64,000 nt of DNA, from assembly GCA_964451305.1 (NCBI GenBank), contig CAYVHV010000006.1, forward strand, positions 57,215 through 121,214. The letters run 5' to 3'. The notes under the pieces were generated by a model, which saw nothing but the letters and a program-made list of their open reading frames with translations, made no database searches and had not been told where the DNA came from. This document shows positions 8,878-16,965 of the stretch, one piece after another (position 1 is the first letter of the stretch; every line of letters starts with the position of its first letter). The translations under genes were made by a program, and so were the position numbers. This DNA is from SHLQ01 sp964451305. Its GTDB lineage: Bacteria; Actinomycetota; Acidimicrobiia; Acidimicrobiales; SHLQ01.

Positions 8878-9936
8878 ATGCCCTCATATAGAAGCTCTTT
8901 GTTCCTCTCGTCTGCCTTCTTTGGCGCTCTTGCGTTGAGCGCCTGCGGTGGGGGAAATGAAGTGACCGTGACCGCGGCCGATGGCACAACCCAGGTTGTC
9001 GAGGACCCAACGATTCGGATCTACACCGGCCGGCACTACGACCTCGAAGAAGCGTTCGGCCAGTTCACCGAGGAAACCGGTATCAGTATCGAATTCCTGC
9101 CCGGCTCCGACGCGGAGCTACGCGAGCGAATTGCGGCGGAGGGTGAAGACACTCAAGCCGATATCTACATGACCGTTGACGCCGGCAACCTTGCCCAGGC
9201 TGCCGCGCAGGGCTTGTTTGCCGAAGTCGATTCCGATGTGCTCGACTCGTCGATCCCAGACAGCCTTCGAGATCCTGATGGCCAGTGGTTCGGACTGAGC
9301 CAACGCGCTCGAACCATCGTCTACAGCACCGAACGGCTCAGCGATGAAGAATTGCCAACCACCTATGCCGAGCTTGCCGATCCTGAATGGGAAGGGCGTG
9401 TGTGTCTGCGAACCTCATCTGATGCGTATACCCAATCATTGGTGGCGAGCTTGATCGGCGGCCGGGGCGAGGCCGAGGCGCTCGACATCGTGTCGGGGTG
9501 GGCTGACAACGCCAACATCTTGTCCAACGATGTGATCGCGTTGAACTCGATCCGTGACGGTTTGTGCGATGTCGGTATCACCAATCACTATTACCTCGCT
9601 CGCGAGCTGGAGGAAGACCCGAACTATCCGGTCGGCTTGTTGTGGGCAGACCAAGACGATGGCGGCACCCACGTCAACATCTCTGGAGCGGGTATTACCC
9701 GACACGCCGATGACCCCGAACTTGCGCGATTGCTCATCGAATGGCTTGCGACCGAGGGCCAGAGCGTGTTTGTCGACGGGAACCACGAGTTCCCGGTGAA
9801 TCCTGACGTTCCTGTAGTGAGCATCGTCGAGGAGAACTTCGGCTCTGACTTCGTTACCGATGACCTCAGTGCAGCGACTTGGGGTGCGCTCAACGCCGAC
9901 GCCGTCGCGGTTCTCGATCAAGCGAGCTACGAGTGA
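8878..9936 (+). CDS. Iron(III) ABC transporter substrate-binding lipoprotein (FutA/FbpA type)
   Basis: A 352-residue lipoprotein. The signal peptide ends in the lipobox ALSAC at Cys ~22. The mature part starts with IRIYTGRHYDLEEAF, matching the N-terminal tyrosine-containing segment of FutA/IdiA/FbpA ferric-binding proteins, followed by DIYMTVDAGNLAQAAAQGLF, RARTIVYST and a late TNHYYLAREL segment that supplies further tyrosines. It should bind unchelated Fe(III) outside the membrane and deliver it to the permease encoded next. ATG 8878 gives a compact signal peptide. Gene order (binding protein, double permease, ATPase) is the usual one for this family. Confidence 0.88.
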   Translation: MPSYRSSLFLSSAFFGALALSACGGGNEVTVTAADGTTQVVEDPTIRIYTGRHYDLEEAFGQFTEETGISIEFLPGSDAELRERIAAEGEDTQADIYMTVDAGNLAQAAAQGLFAEVDSDVLDSSIPDSLRDPDGQWFGLSQRARTIVYSTERLSDEELPTTYAELADPEWEGRVCLRTSSDAYTQSLVASLIGGRGEAEALDIVSGWADNANILSNDVIALNSIRDGLCDVGITNHYYLARELEEDPNYPVGLLWADQDDGGTHVNISGAGITRHADDPELARLLIEWLATEGQSVFVDGNHEFPVNPDVPVVSIVEENFGSDFVTDDLSAATWGALNADAVAVLDQASYE

Positions 9937-9937
9937 G

Positions 9938-11620
9938 TTGAGTGTTATCGCTCCTCCGGAGCCCAGAAGCGTCGGCGATTCACGTCAGCCTCGATTAGGT
10001 CGGAACAGCGGTTGGAGCTGGCCGACCTTTTCGGTCGTTTTGGCGATCCTCGTCGCGATACCCGTGGGGCTGCTGGCAGTAAGCATTCTTCAGCCGAACG
10101 TCGAGGTGTGGCAGCGCCTGTGGGAGACACGGCTTCCAGGCCAGCTGTACGAAACTGGCGTGTTGCTCGTCGGCGTGAGCTTCTTCTCGCTCGTCGTTGG
10201 CTCCTCGCTCGCGTGGCTGGTATCGGCCTATGAGTTTCCTGGGTCGAAGTTCTTTGGCTGGATCCTGATCGCGCCGCTTGCGATGCCGTCCTATGTGCTG
10301 GGCTTTGTTGCGCTGTCGGTGATTGGCTTTACCGGACCGATCCAAAATTGGTGGCGAGACGTCTTTGGGCAGGACGCATGGTTCCCGCCGGTTAGGTCGC
10401 TCGGAGGAGCGATCTTCGTCTTCACGCTCGTCCTCTATCCGTACGTCTTCTTGTTGGCTCGAACCGCTCTCGCCGATCAAGCCGGGGGAGCCTACGAGGT
10501 TGCGAGGAGTCTTGGTGCGGGTCCGGTCGAAGCTGCTCGTCGGGTGATGATGCCCCTTATGCGCCCGGCGCTCGCTGCCGGTACGTTCATCGTCGCAATG
10601 GAAACGCTCACCGATTTTGGCACGGTGCAATACTTCGGTATCGATACGGTCTCTGTCGGTGTGCTCCGCATTTGGAGAGGCTCATTCGACCTCGACGCAG
10701 CGTCAGAGTTTGCGACACTCGTGCTCGGCGTTGCGTTGCTCATCATTGCGCTCGAACGGCTGGGGCGGGGTAAGGCAAAATTCGGTGAAGCTGCAGGAGC
10801 CGCCTCTGGCTTGCGTACACGGCGCCTTTCCGGCGGTCGCGCATGGGCAGCGACCGCGGTGTGTCTGTCCGTGCTGTTCATGAGCTTTCTCGCACCCGTG
10901 GCCCAGTTGGTCAGCTGGGCTGTCCAAGAAGCGGCGAGTGATCGCGGAACGCCGTTGCTCGGCAGGTTCCTCGAGTTCTTAGGTAACTCGGTGTTGCTTG
11001 CGCTGATCGTCGCTGCGGTGTGTTTGGTGGCTGCGGGTCTCCTCGCCAATGCGCAGCGGTTCTCATCGAAGAGTTCGGTCAAGGTCGCCGCACGGGTGGC
11101 TTCGATTGGCTACGCGATTCCAGGTCCCGTCGTCGCTATCGGTGTCGTGTTTGCTTTGGTCGCACTCGATGACGGCCTCGAAGTCATCGGCTTGGGCTTG
11201 CCTGGGGCGGTTGCAACCGGAGGATTGATTGGTTTGGTATACGCCCAAGCCGTGCGCTTCCTCGCTCCAGGCGTAAGCGCGATCGAGGCTGGGGTAGAGC
11301 AAGTTCCCGAAGAGGTGACCTACGCTGCCCGCTCGCTTGGTGCGAGACCTCTTAGCATTATGGGACGGGTCCATTTGCCTCTCGCCCGCACGAGCGTGGC
11401 GACCGGTATCGTCCTCGTTGCCGTCGATGTCTTGAAGGAGTTGCCAATCGTGTTGTTGTTGCGCCCGATTGGTTTCGACACGCTGTCGGTTTGGACGTTC
11501 AATCTTGCGAACGAGTCTCGCTTTGAACAGGCTGCGCTCCCTGCGCTTGCGATCGTCGTTGTCGCGCTCATTCCGGTGGCATTGCTCTCGCGCCAGCTCG
11601 CACGAACTAGCGGGAGGTGA
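9938..11620 (+). CDS. Iron(III) ABC transporter permease (FutB/FbpB type)
   Basis: A ~560-residue integral membrane protein made of two fused permease halves, each with about six helices. Each half ends in an EAA loop: ARSLGAGPVEAARRVMMPLM in the first and ARSLGARPLSIMGRVHLPLA in the second. These loops dock the ATPase. Such double permeases are typical of ferric FbpB/FutB systems. The likely start is TTG 9938, one base after the upstream stop. No ATG or GTG lies between that stop and the first helix, and the in-frame ATG at 9860 would overlap the binding-protein gene by 77 bp. The end overlaps the ATPase region, indicating one operon. Confidence 0.87.
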   Translation: MSVIAPPEPRSVGDSRQPRLGRNSGWSWPTFSVVLAILVAIPVGLLAVSILQPNVEVWQRLWETRLPGQLYETGVLLVGVSFFSLVVGSSLAWLVSAYEFPGSKFFGWILIAPLAMPSYVLGFVALSVIGFTGPIQNWWRDVFGQDAWFPPVRSLGGAIFVFTLVLYPYVFLLARTALADQAGGAYEVARSLGAGPVEAARRVMMPLMRPALAAGTFIVAMETLTDFGTVQYFGIDTVSVGVLRIWRGSFDLDAASEFATLVLGVALLIIALERLGRGKAKFGEAAGAASGLRTRRLSGGRAWAATAVCLSVLFMSFLAPVAQLVSWAVQEAASDRGTPLLGRFLEFLGNSVLLALIVAAVCLVAAGLLANAQRFSSKSSVKVAARVASIGYAIPGPVVAIGVVFALVALDDGLEVIGLGLPGAVATGGLIGLVYAQAVRFLAPGVSAIEAGVEQVPEEVTYAARSLGARPLSIMGRVHLPLARTSVATGIVLVAVDVLKELPIVLLLRPIGFDTLSVWTFNLANESRFEQAALPALAIVVVALIPVALLSRQLARTSGR

Positions 11621-11625
11621 GCGCA

Positions 11626-12699
11626 GTGGGTCGTGAGAACGCTGAAAGCTCTGGAGACAACGGGTCGGTTCGTCCGCTCGACGTATATGGATTAGTAAAG
11701 CGATTTGATGATGTCGTTGCGGTCGACGATGTCGATGTCACCCTCGAAGACGGTGAACTGCTCGCGCTCGTCGGCCCGAGTGGTTGCGGCAAATCTACCT
11801 TGCTGCGTTCCATTGCTGGGCTGATCGAACCTGAAGCGGGGACGATTACCCTCGGCGGAGTTCTGGTTGATGATGGGAAGCGCCGGCTCCCTCCCGAGCA
11901 GCGTTCAGCAGGTCTTGTGTTTCAGGAACATGCGCTGTTTCCGCACCTGAGCGTCGACGACAATGTCGGGTTTGGTCTTCGTGAGCTGTCGGGTGCAGGC
12001 AAGCAAGCCCGAATCGCCGAAATGCTCGAGCTCGTCGACCTTGCAGATCTTGGCGAGCGCTATCCACATGAACTCTCCGGTGGTCAGCGCCAACGCGTCT
12101 CGCTCGCTCGAGCAATGGCGCCGGGGCCCGACATCATGTTGTTCGACGAACCATTCGCAAGCCTCGACCCGAATCTTCGGGTGCAGCTGCGTCATCAAGT
12201 AAGCGAGGTGTTGCGAGAAACGCAGACCCCCGCAGTCTTTGTTACCCACGACCAACGCGAAGCTCTAGCGATGGGGGACCGTATTGCGGTCATGAATCAT
12301 GGAAAGATCGAACAGGTCGGCTCTGCCGAGCAGATCTTCCATTCCCCAACGAATCAGTTCGTCGGGGCATTCATGGGCGAGGCGAACTTCTTGCCAGTCA
12401 CCGAGGAATCGGGTGGGCTGGTCAGCTCTCTTGGCATGATCGATGCCGAAGGCAGAGCAACGACCGGCGCTGTTGCCATGACGCGGCCAGACGATGTCGA
12501 GTTCGTTGCGTCTGCCGGCGGGACCTCGACGGTGGTGGGGGCCGACTACACCGGAACGCACTGGTTGGTCCGGGTACGACTGGACTCGGGCGAACAGATT
12601 CAACTGCTCACGTCGCACCTCGATACGCCGCAAGCCGGGACGAAGGGCGACGTATCGCTCGTGCCGGGACATCAGCAGGTACTGGTCCCGCTCGTGTAG
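11626..12699 (+). CDS. Iron(III) ABC transporter ATP-binding protein (FutC/FbpC type)
   Basis: A 357-residue ABC ATPase. Walker A GPSGCGKST, Q-loop FQEHALFP, signature LSGGQRQRV, Walker B IMLFDEPFASLD and H-loop VTHDQREAL are all intact. The C-terminal ~110 residues form a regulatory domain of the TOBE type found in FbpC/PotA ATPases. GTG 11626 is preferred because GGGAGG (11612-11617) lies 8 bp upstream. GTG 11617, which would overlap the permease stop, sits inside that ribosome site. It powers the transporter encoded by the two preceding genes. Its stop is 5 bp from the stop of the convergent DtxR-family gene. Confidence 0.9.
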   Translation: MGRENAESSGDNGSVRPLDVYGLVKRFDDVVAVDDVDVTLEDGELLALVGPSGCGKSTLLRSIAGLIEPEAGTITLGGVLVDDGKRRLPPEQRSAGLVFQEHALFPHLSVDDNVGFGLRELSGAGKQARIAEMLELVDLADLGERYPHELSGGQRQRVSLARAMAPGPDIMLFDEPFASLDPNLRVQLRHQVSEVLRETQTPAVFVTHDQREALAMGDRIAVMNHGKIEQVGSAEQIFHSPTNQFVGAFMGEANFLPVTEESGGLVSSLGMIDAEGRATTGAVAMTRPDDVEFVASAGGTSTVVGADYTGTHWLVRVRLDSGEQIQLLTSHLDTPQAGTKGDVSLVPGHQQVLVPLV

Positions 12700-12704
12700 G
12701 TCGC

Positions 12705-13376
12705 CTACGCGGTCGTCACCAAGATTCGTGAGCTCGCAAACTCGCCAACACCTACGTGGGCGCCGTTGATCTCGATCGTTGTCGTGCCATCAGGTGATTG
12801 CGCCGTGACCTTGCCGGTGTTGCCAGGCACGATTGCTGCGCCCTCAAGGAACTCGAGCATTCCATCGCGATATTCGAGCTCCTCGGGGATTCGCTCGACT
12901 CGGAATCCGTTGCCGGTCTCGATGTCTTGCAGAGCAGCACTGCGCTCAGGTTCTTCGTACCCGGCGCCAGGGATTGGGTTGCCGTGGGGGCATGTGGTCG
13001 GATCTTCCATGATCCGCACGAGTGCCGCTTCGACATCGGGGGAGATGACGTGCTCCCAACGGCCAGCTTCATGGTGGGCTTGGCTCCACGAGAGACCCAG
13101 TACATCGGTAAGGAATCGCTCGGCAAGACGATGGCGGCGTACGACTTTGGTTGCGAGCTGCTGACCCTCGGGAGTGAGGGAGATATCGCTGCCCTTGACG
13201 CCGACGAGACCTTCGCGCTCCATTTTGCGGATCATCTCTGATACCGCAGGGCGCGAAACGTCGAGGCGCTCTGCAATTCTCGCCTGAATGATGTCGACGT
13301 CGTCTTCTGCAAGTTCGAAGATCGCCTCGCAGTATTCCTCGAAAGCGGGGTGGAATTCAGGTGTCTCGTAGGCCAT
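12705..13376 (-). CDS. DtxR/MntR-family metal-dependent transcriptional regulator
   Basis: A 223-residue regulator. Residues ~30-60 form the winged helix-turn-helix (DVSRPAVSEMIRKMEREGL). Then follow the dimerisation/metal domain (HHEAGRWEHVIS, CPHGNPIPG) and a C-terminal SH3/FeoA-like domain (GNTGKVTAQSPDG...). Compared with IdeR/DtxR, the Met10 position appears to be Glu (EEYCEAIFEL) and Cys102 appears to be Gly (EAGRWEH). The Glu matches the Asp8 position of the manganese regulator MntR, so metal preference may differ from IdeR. Start ATG 13376 places the conserved first helix at the N-terminus. Convergent with the ferric transporter, it probably controls the iron or manganese genes nearby. 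Confidence 0.9.
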   Translation of the reverse strand: MAYETPEFHPAFEEYCEAIFELAEDDVDIIQARIAERLDVSRPAVSEMIRKMEREGLVGVKGSDISLTPEGQQLATKVVRRHRLAERFLTDVLGLSWSQAHHEAGRWEHVISPDVEAALVRIMEDPTTCPHGNPIPGAGYEEPERSAALQDIETGNGFRVERIPEELEYRDGMLEFLEGAAIVPGNTGKVTAQSPDGTTTIEINGAHVGVGEFASSRILVTTA

Positions 13377-13441
13377 GAGCAGAGTATAACCCACCCGTTG
13401 GAATGGGGGATACTCAAAGTTGGGGCCAGATACAGGCGGTG

Positions 13442-13500
13442 TTAGGTGCTCTTGAGAAGTCTGACAAAAAGACCTTGTCGAGATATTAGGCATGCTTTAC
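13442..13500. promoter_or_regulatory. Two TTAGG-type sites upstream of the DtxR-family gene
   Basis: TTAGGTGCTCTT (13442-13453) and TTAGGCATGCTTTAC (13486-13500). The second matches a perfect TTAGGCATGCCTAA palindrome at 12 of 14 positions. On the minus strand TTGTCA followed 17 bp later by TAACAC could be the regulator promoter, with the first site covering its -10 region. This would suit autoregulation, and the second site could also control the small Cys-rich gene. Tentative. Confidence 0.35.
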
Positions 13501-13509
13501 AGTCTGACT

Positions 13510-13803
13510 ATGCGGACACCATCACTCACTCCTTCACCATCCATTCCCACAGCCTCAGCACTCTCGGCTTCGCTGTCTGGGTCGACGATGTCTACGCCGG
13601 TACCGACGTACCTGAGCGCTGATGGTGACCGGTGGTCGGCGAGCAACATTGTTTGGGTGCACGGGTGTCTCGAATGTGGCGAGTTGAATCTTCGATCCTT
13701 CTGGGGGTCGTCGTTCCTCGCCCAATGTCATTCGACGCCGTGCCAAGGCTGTGGCTGTCCGCAGATGGCGATCTGCCCAGTGCAGCTACCCGCGACCCAC
13801 TAG
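13510..13803 (+). CDS. Small cysteine-rich protein, unknown
   Basis: A possible 97-residue protein. The N-terminus is Ser/Thr/Pro-rich and low in complexity. The C-terminal half looks like a real domain: DGDRWSASNIVWVHGC, then CLECGE and a CHSTPCQGCGCPQMAIC cluster, giving about nine Cys in 45 residues, suited to zinc or iron-sulfur binding. Codon choice in that half is GC-rich at third positions, as in neighbouring genes. An alternative ATG at 13492 lies inside the candidate iron box, so 13510 is preferred. I do not recognise the family. The gene lies between a metal regulator and a [2Fe-2S] protein. It could still be a chance reading frame. Confidence 0.4.
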   Translation: MRTPSLTPSPSIPTASALSASLSGSTMSTPVPTYLSADGDRWSASNIVWVHGCLECGELNLRSFWGSSFLAQCHSTPCQGCGCPQMAICPVQLPATH

Positions 13804-13809
13804 GGCTGT

Positions 13810-14163
13810 TTACGCAGCCTTTTTCAGGCGTTTTGCCGCACGTGTGCGTTGCTTGCCGGTCAACTCTCGTGAACGCAGGCGCTTGGACGGCTTCGCCTTC
13901 TTGCCAGCCGCTACTCGAACGGCGGACTCGACGACATCACGCTGGGCTTTCTCCGAGCGCAAGTCTTCGAACCATCGAGGCCCATCATCGTCGACCAAAA
14001 CAACCGTTGGTCCGACGCAGCTTCCTTGACAGGCAACGTCGATCGCGACAAGGCCCTGCTTCTCAAAGCGCTTCTCGAGTTTCTTATACGCCTTCTTCTG
14101 TTTCTTGGCGCAACCCTTGCCATTGCAGAGCAGTAGGCAGTCTGGGCCTTTCGTGTTTGGCAT
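13810..14163 (-). CDS. (2Fe-2S) thioredoxin-like ferredoxin domain protein
   Basis: A 117-residue protein with the four-cysteine pattern of thioredoxin-like [2Fe-2S] ferredoxins: CLLLCNGKGCAKKQ near the N-terminus and VACQGSCVGPTVVLVDDDG in the middle. A basic Lys/Arg-rich tail of ~30 residues ends the protein and could contact nucleic acid or simply be an extension. Such proteins carry electrons or sense redox state. The start at 14163 (MPNTKGPDC) is preferred over an upstream ATG because the conserved strand follows directly. It is transcribed away from the GT-C-like gene and lies beside bacterioferritin and the iron regulator. Confidence 0.75.
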   Translation of the reverse strand: MPNTKGPDCLLLCNGKGCAKKQKKAYKKLEKRFEKQGLVAIDVACQGSCVGPTVVLVDDDGPRWFEDLRSEKAQRDVVESAVRVAAGKKAKPSKRLRSRELTGKQRTRAAKRLKKAA

Positions 14164-14210
14164 GCTGAACAGAGTATACATGCCTAGGTGACTTTCTCGC
14201 ATCAAGCGTT

Positions 14211-14228
14211 CTAGTCTGATCGGACTAG
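14211..14228. promoter_or_regulatory. Inverted repeat between divergent genes
   Basis: CTAGTC-TGATCG-GACTAG: perfect 6-bp arms with a 6-bp spacer, 48 bp from the [2Fe-2S] gene start and 90 bp from the membrane protein start. Placement between divergent genes suggests a shared operator. The regulator is unknown. Confidence 0.35.
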
Positions 14229-14318
14229 TATGGACGTAGTGGATCGAACGTGATTACAGGGGAGAGACCTCGCATTGAGTTTGGTGGCCGTAAGTTTGGT
14301 GGCGGTGAGGCGGTGGCG

Positions 14319-15785
14319 ATGAGACGACTACAGGGTGCGATCTTTGTCGTTGTGCTGATCACCTCACTCCTCGGCATCGGCGTGCGAGCAACCTATGGAG
14401 CGCAGGTCAGCGCTGACGAACCGCAATACCTCCTCACCGCAATCAGTCTTGGCGAAGACCTCGATCTCGATATCAGCGATGAGCTCGCAGAAGAGCGGTT
14501 TCGAGACTTCCACGAGGTGAACCTCAGCCAGCAGACGATCGACCTGACGTCTGATGGACAGCGCATCAGCCCGCACGACCCGCTGCTTCCGATCATTCTC
14601 GCGGGACCAGTGTTGCTCGGTGGATGGGAGGCGGCGAAGGCAACGTTGTCGGTCATTGCGGCGCTCACCGCAGTCGCCACCTTCGTGCTAGCCGTCAGGC
14701 GATTCGACGTGACTCCGCGAATCGCAGCGGTGGTAACGGCCACTTTCTTCGTCGCCGCGCCGTTTACCGCCTACGGAACGCAGGTGTATCCAGCGATGCC
14801 CGCAGCGCTCGCAACGGTCCTGGGTGTCTATGGGGTCACCGGCCCGTTGGCCACGCGAACATCGGCGATTGCCGTCACGAGCGTCGTTGCGTTGCCATGG
14901 CTCTCGGTGAAGTACGTGCCAATCGCCGCAGTGATCGGCATTGCAATGCTCGTGCGGCATTGGGTTGGAGGAGACCGTCGAGGGTTCCTTCTTTTCGGGG
15001 GCGTGCTCGGCGTTGCCGGAGTGATGTACCTCGCCGTTCATCAGCGTGTGTGGGGAGGGTGGACGGTTTACTCGGCCGGCGACCACTTCGTGACCGGTGA
15101 ATTCGAGGTCGTAGGCACGAACCCCAATTACGTCGCGCGAACCAACCGTCTTGTTGGCTTGCTCGTCGATCGCTTCTACGGAGTGGCAGCGTGGGCGCCT
15201 GGCTTCTTGTTGATGCCTGCCGGAGTGCTCGCCACCTATGTTCATGGTCCTCGCAAGCGCTGGTTGCCCAACGCCGATGCTTTCGTCGTGCTCTCAACGA
15301 TCGCTGCCGGGTGGGCAGTAGCTACCTGGGTTGCATTGACGATGCACGGATGGTGGTGGTCGGGTCGGCAGATCGTCCCAATCCTGCCTCTCGTCGTCGT
15401 CGGTATCTCGATCTTGGTTCAGCGTCTGCCAAAGCTTCGGGTTCCCGTGGTGCTTTCCGGCGCATTAGGGGTTCTCAATTGGTTTTGGCTCGCATTCGAA
15501 ACGTCCACTGGCCGATTGGCGCTGATCGTCGACCATGAAGAGACGTCCAATCCCATCTTTCAGATGTGGGCGCAGTTTCTGCCCGATCACCGAGTCGATG
15601 CCTTCGGCGATCAGTTGATGACCGCTGGTTGGGGTGTGCTCTTTGCATTAAGTGTTGGCGCGACGTGGCGGGCACTCCGGACGACAACCTCGGTCTCGGC
15701 CGACTTCGGTGCCGATGCTGACGGCGTCGTCGATCAGGTTCAAGAGTCGAGTCGCGATTCTGCGCTTGTCTCGGCAGGACGCTAG
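14319..15785 (+). CDS. GT-C-like multi-span membrane protein
   Basis: A 488-residue membrane protein with about ten predicted helices. After the first helix the loop contains VSADEPQYLLTAISL, whose acidic D-E pair resembles the catalytic loop of GT-C glycosyltransferases of the ArnT/PMT type that use polyprenyl-phosphate sugars. The polar loop of ~70 residues before the second helix fits that topology. Substrate unknown. The GT2 fusion nearby may make the lipid-linked donor. ATG 14319 puts the first helix close to the N-terminus. A GTG at 14250 would add 23 residues and cannot be excluded. Bacterioferritin follows 13 bp downstream. Confidence 0.65.
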   Translation: MRRLQGAIFVVVLITSLLGIGVRATYGAQVSADEPQYLLTAISLGEDLDLDISDELAEERFRDFHEVNLSQQTIDLTSDGQRISPHDPLLPIILAGPVLLGGWEAAKATLSVIAALTAVATFVLAVRRFDVTPRIAAVVTATFFVAAPFTAYGTQVYPAMPAALATVLGVYGVTGPLATRTSAIAVTSVVALPWLSVKYVPIAAVIGIAMLVRHWVGGDRRGFLLFGGVLGVAGVMYLAVHQRVWGGWTVYSAGDHFVTGEFEVVGTNPNYVARTNRLVGLLVDRFYGVAAWAPGFLLMPAGVLATYVHGPRKRWLPNADAFVVLSTIAAGWAVATWVALTMHGWWWSGRQIVPILPLVVVGISILVQRLPKLRVPVVLSGALGVLNWFWLAFETSTGRLALIVDHEETSNPIFQMWAQFLPDHRVDAFGDQLMTAGWGVLFALSVGATWRALRTTTSVSADFGADADGVVDQVQESSRDSALVSAGR

Positions 15786-15798
15786 CTAGAGTGCGGGC

Positions 15799-16245
15799 AT
15801 GACCAACGAGCACGACACGATCGACGAACAACAAGTAATCGGCAAGCTCAACGCAATTCTCGAAGCTGAGCTTGCCGGGGTAGTTCGCTACACGCACTAT
15901 TCGCTGATGATTACCGGCCCTCACCGGATTCCGCTGGTGGACTTTATGAAAGCGCAGGCCACTGAGTCGTTGCTCCACGCGCAGCAGGTAGGCGAGATTT
16001 TGACCGGGCTCGGGGGACATCCGTCGACCGGTATTGCCGAAATAGAAGAGACCAACCAGCACGACATTCGTCCGATTCTCGAAGAGAGTCTGCAGCACGA
16101 ACTCACTGCGGTGACGCTCTACCGCGACCTCCTGGCTTCTGTCGAAGGTAAGTCGGTGTTCCTCGAAGAATACGCCCGAGGGCAAGTGGCGACCGAGGAA
16201 GAGCATCAGCTCGAGTTGCGCAAGATGCTCCGAGATTACGCATAG
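15799..16245 (+). CDS. bfr: Bacterioferritin
   Basis: A 148-residue four-helix ferritin-like protein. The di-iron (ferroxidase) ligands are visible: Glu in ILEAELAGVVRYTHYS, Glu and His in ATESLLHAQQ, Glu in SLQHELTAV, and Glu/His in ATEEEHQLEL. It stores iron as a ferric core in a 24-mer shell and detoxifies Fe(II). The segment that carries the haem-ligand Met in classical bacterioferritin (after helix B start) reads KAQATESLLHAQ and has no Met there, so the protein may lack haem. Spacing of 13 bp to the upstream membrane gene suggests co-transcription. Confidence 0.85.
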   Translation: MTNEHDTIDEQQVIGKLNAILEAELAGVVRYTHYSLMITGPHRIPLVDFMKAQATESLLHAQQVGEILTGLGGHPSTGIAEIEETNQHDIRPILEESLQHELTAVTLYRDLLASVEGKSVFLEEYARGQVATEEEHQLELRKMLRDYA

Positions 16246-16606
16246 TCGCTTCCGGCTAGATACCTGAACCAGCGGGTTGGGCGAGTGCGTCCAGAGTGGG
16301 GATTGTTTGTCGCGCTCTGGAGGCTGTGGAGTGTCCGCCGCTTTGACGCGCTCAGAGTTGAAAACTTCGCCTTGCGTTCACTGTTAGGCAGCCACATCGG
16401 TAGAGCGAACCCCCGAGATGGGGTGGCAAAGCCGCTGTTCCGTCGAGGCTTTAGATGGCGGACCCTTCTTCGTACCGCCCCCACCAGCCGAGGGCGAGTA
16501 CCTGGGACAACGTCTCATCGAGAGCTAGCTCGTCTGGGCGCCGATCACGGTGCCTAGACCATGACAACGTGCTGGGGGCGATGTTGAACCGGTACCGTAG
16601 CCAACT
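16246..16606. other. 361-bp stretch without a supportable intact gene
   Basis: No convincing start, ribosome site or family match. On the minus strand a reading frame ending with TAA at 16451-16453 contains RRPDELALDETLSQVLALGWWGRYEEGSAI-like residues (about 16453-16550), which look protein-like. They might be the C-terminal remnant of a lost gene, consistent with the broken pieces that follow. Confidence 0.4.
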
Positions 16607-16965
16607 ATGAGCCTTCGTGGGGTTGCTCTGGCCATTTCTGATGTCTTCTTTGACGAGCTCGCCGTAAGTAACGCGGGTGTTGTGCCGCTCGATCGTCCGG
16701 TGATCTTGGCGGCAAATCATCATTCGGGCCTGATGGACGCAATGATGCTCTACGCTGCCACTCCGCGCGATCTGCGCGCTGTTGGGAAGTCGACGCTGTG
16801 GAAGATCTGGCCGCTCCGACCGTTCCTCGCGGCTGGCCGGGTCATTCCCATCTACCGTCAAAAGGATGGCGGCGGCGATAACGCACAGGCATTTGCAGCG
16901 GTCACCGAGGCGCTCGTCGACGGAGGAGCGGTCGGCGCCTTTGCCGAAGGTGTTTCTCACGACGG
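16607..16965 (+). pseudogene. Truncated 1-acyl-glycerol-3-phosphate acyltransferase (PlsC-like) N-terminal part
   Basis: About 119 codons of a lysophospholipid acyltransferase: the HX4D motif appears as NHHSGLMDAMML, followed by RAVGKSTLWKIWPLRPFLAAGRVIPIYR and the glycerol-phosphate motif as GAFAEGVSHD (usually FPEG). The family normally continues for 100 or more residues, but homology stops at ~16965. The frame runs on only through nonsense sequence to 17170. ATG 16607 is the natural start. It is the first of several joined fragments up to the assembly gap. Confidence 0.7.

Noticed and set aside
16285..16557. 90-codon plus-strand frame before the PlsC-like fragment
   Set aside because: Arg-rich low-quality translation without domain features; left as unassigned sequence.
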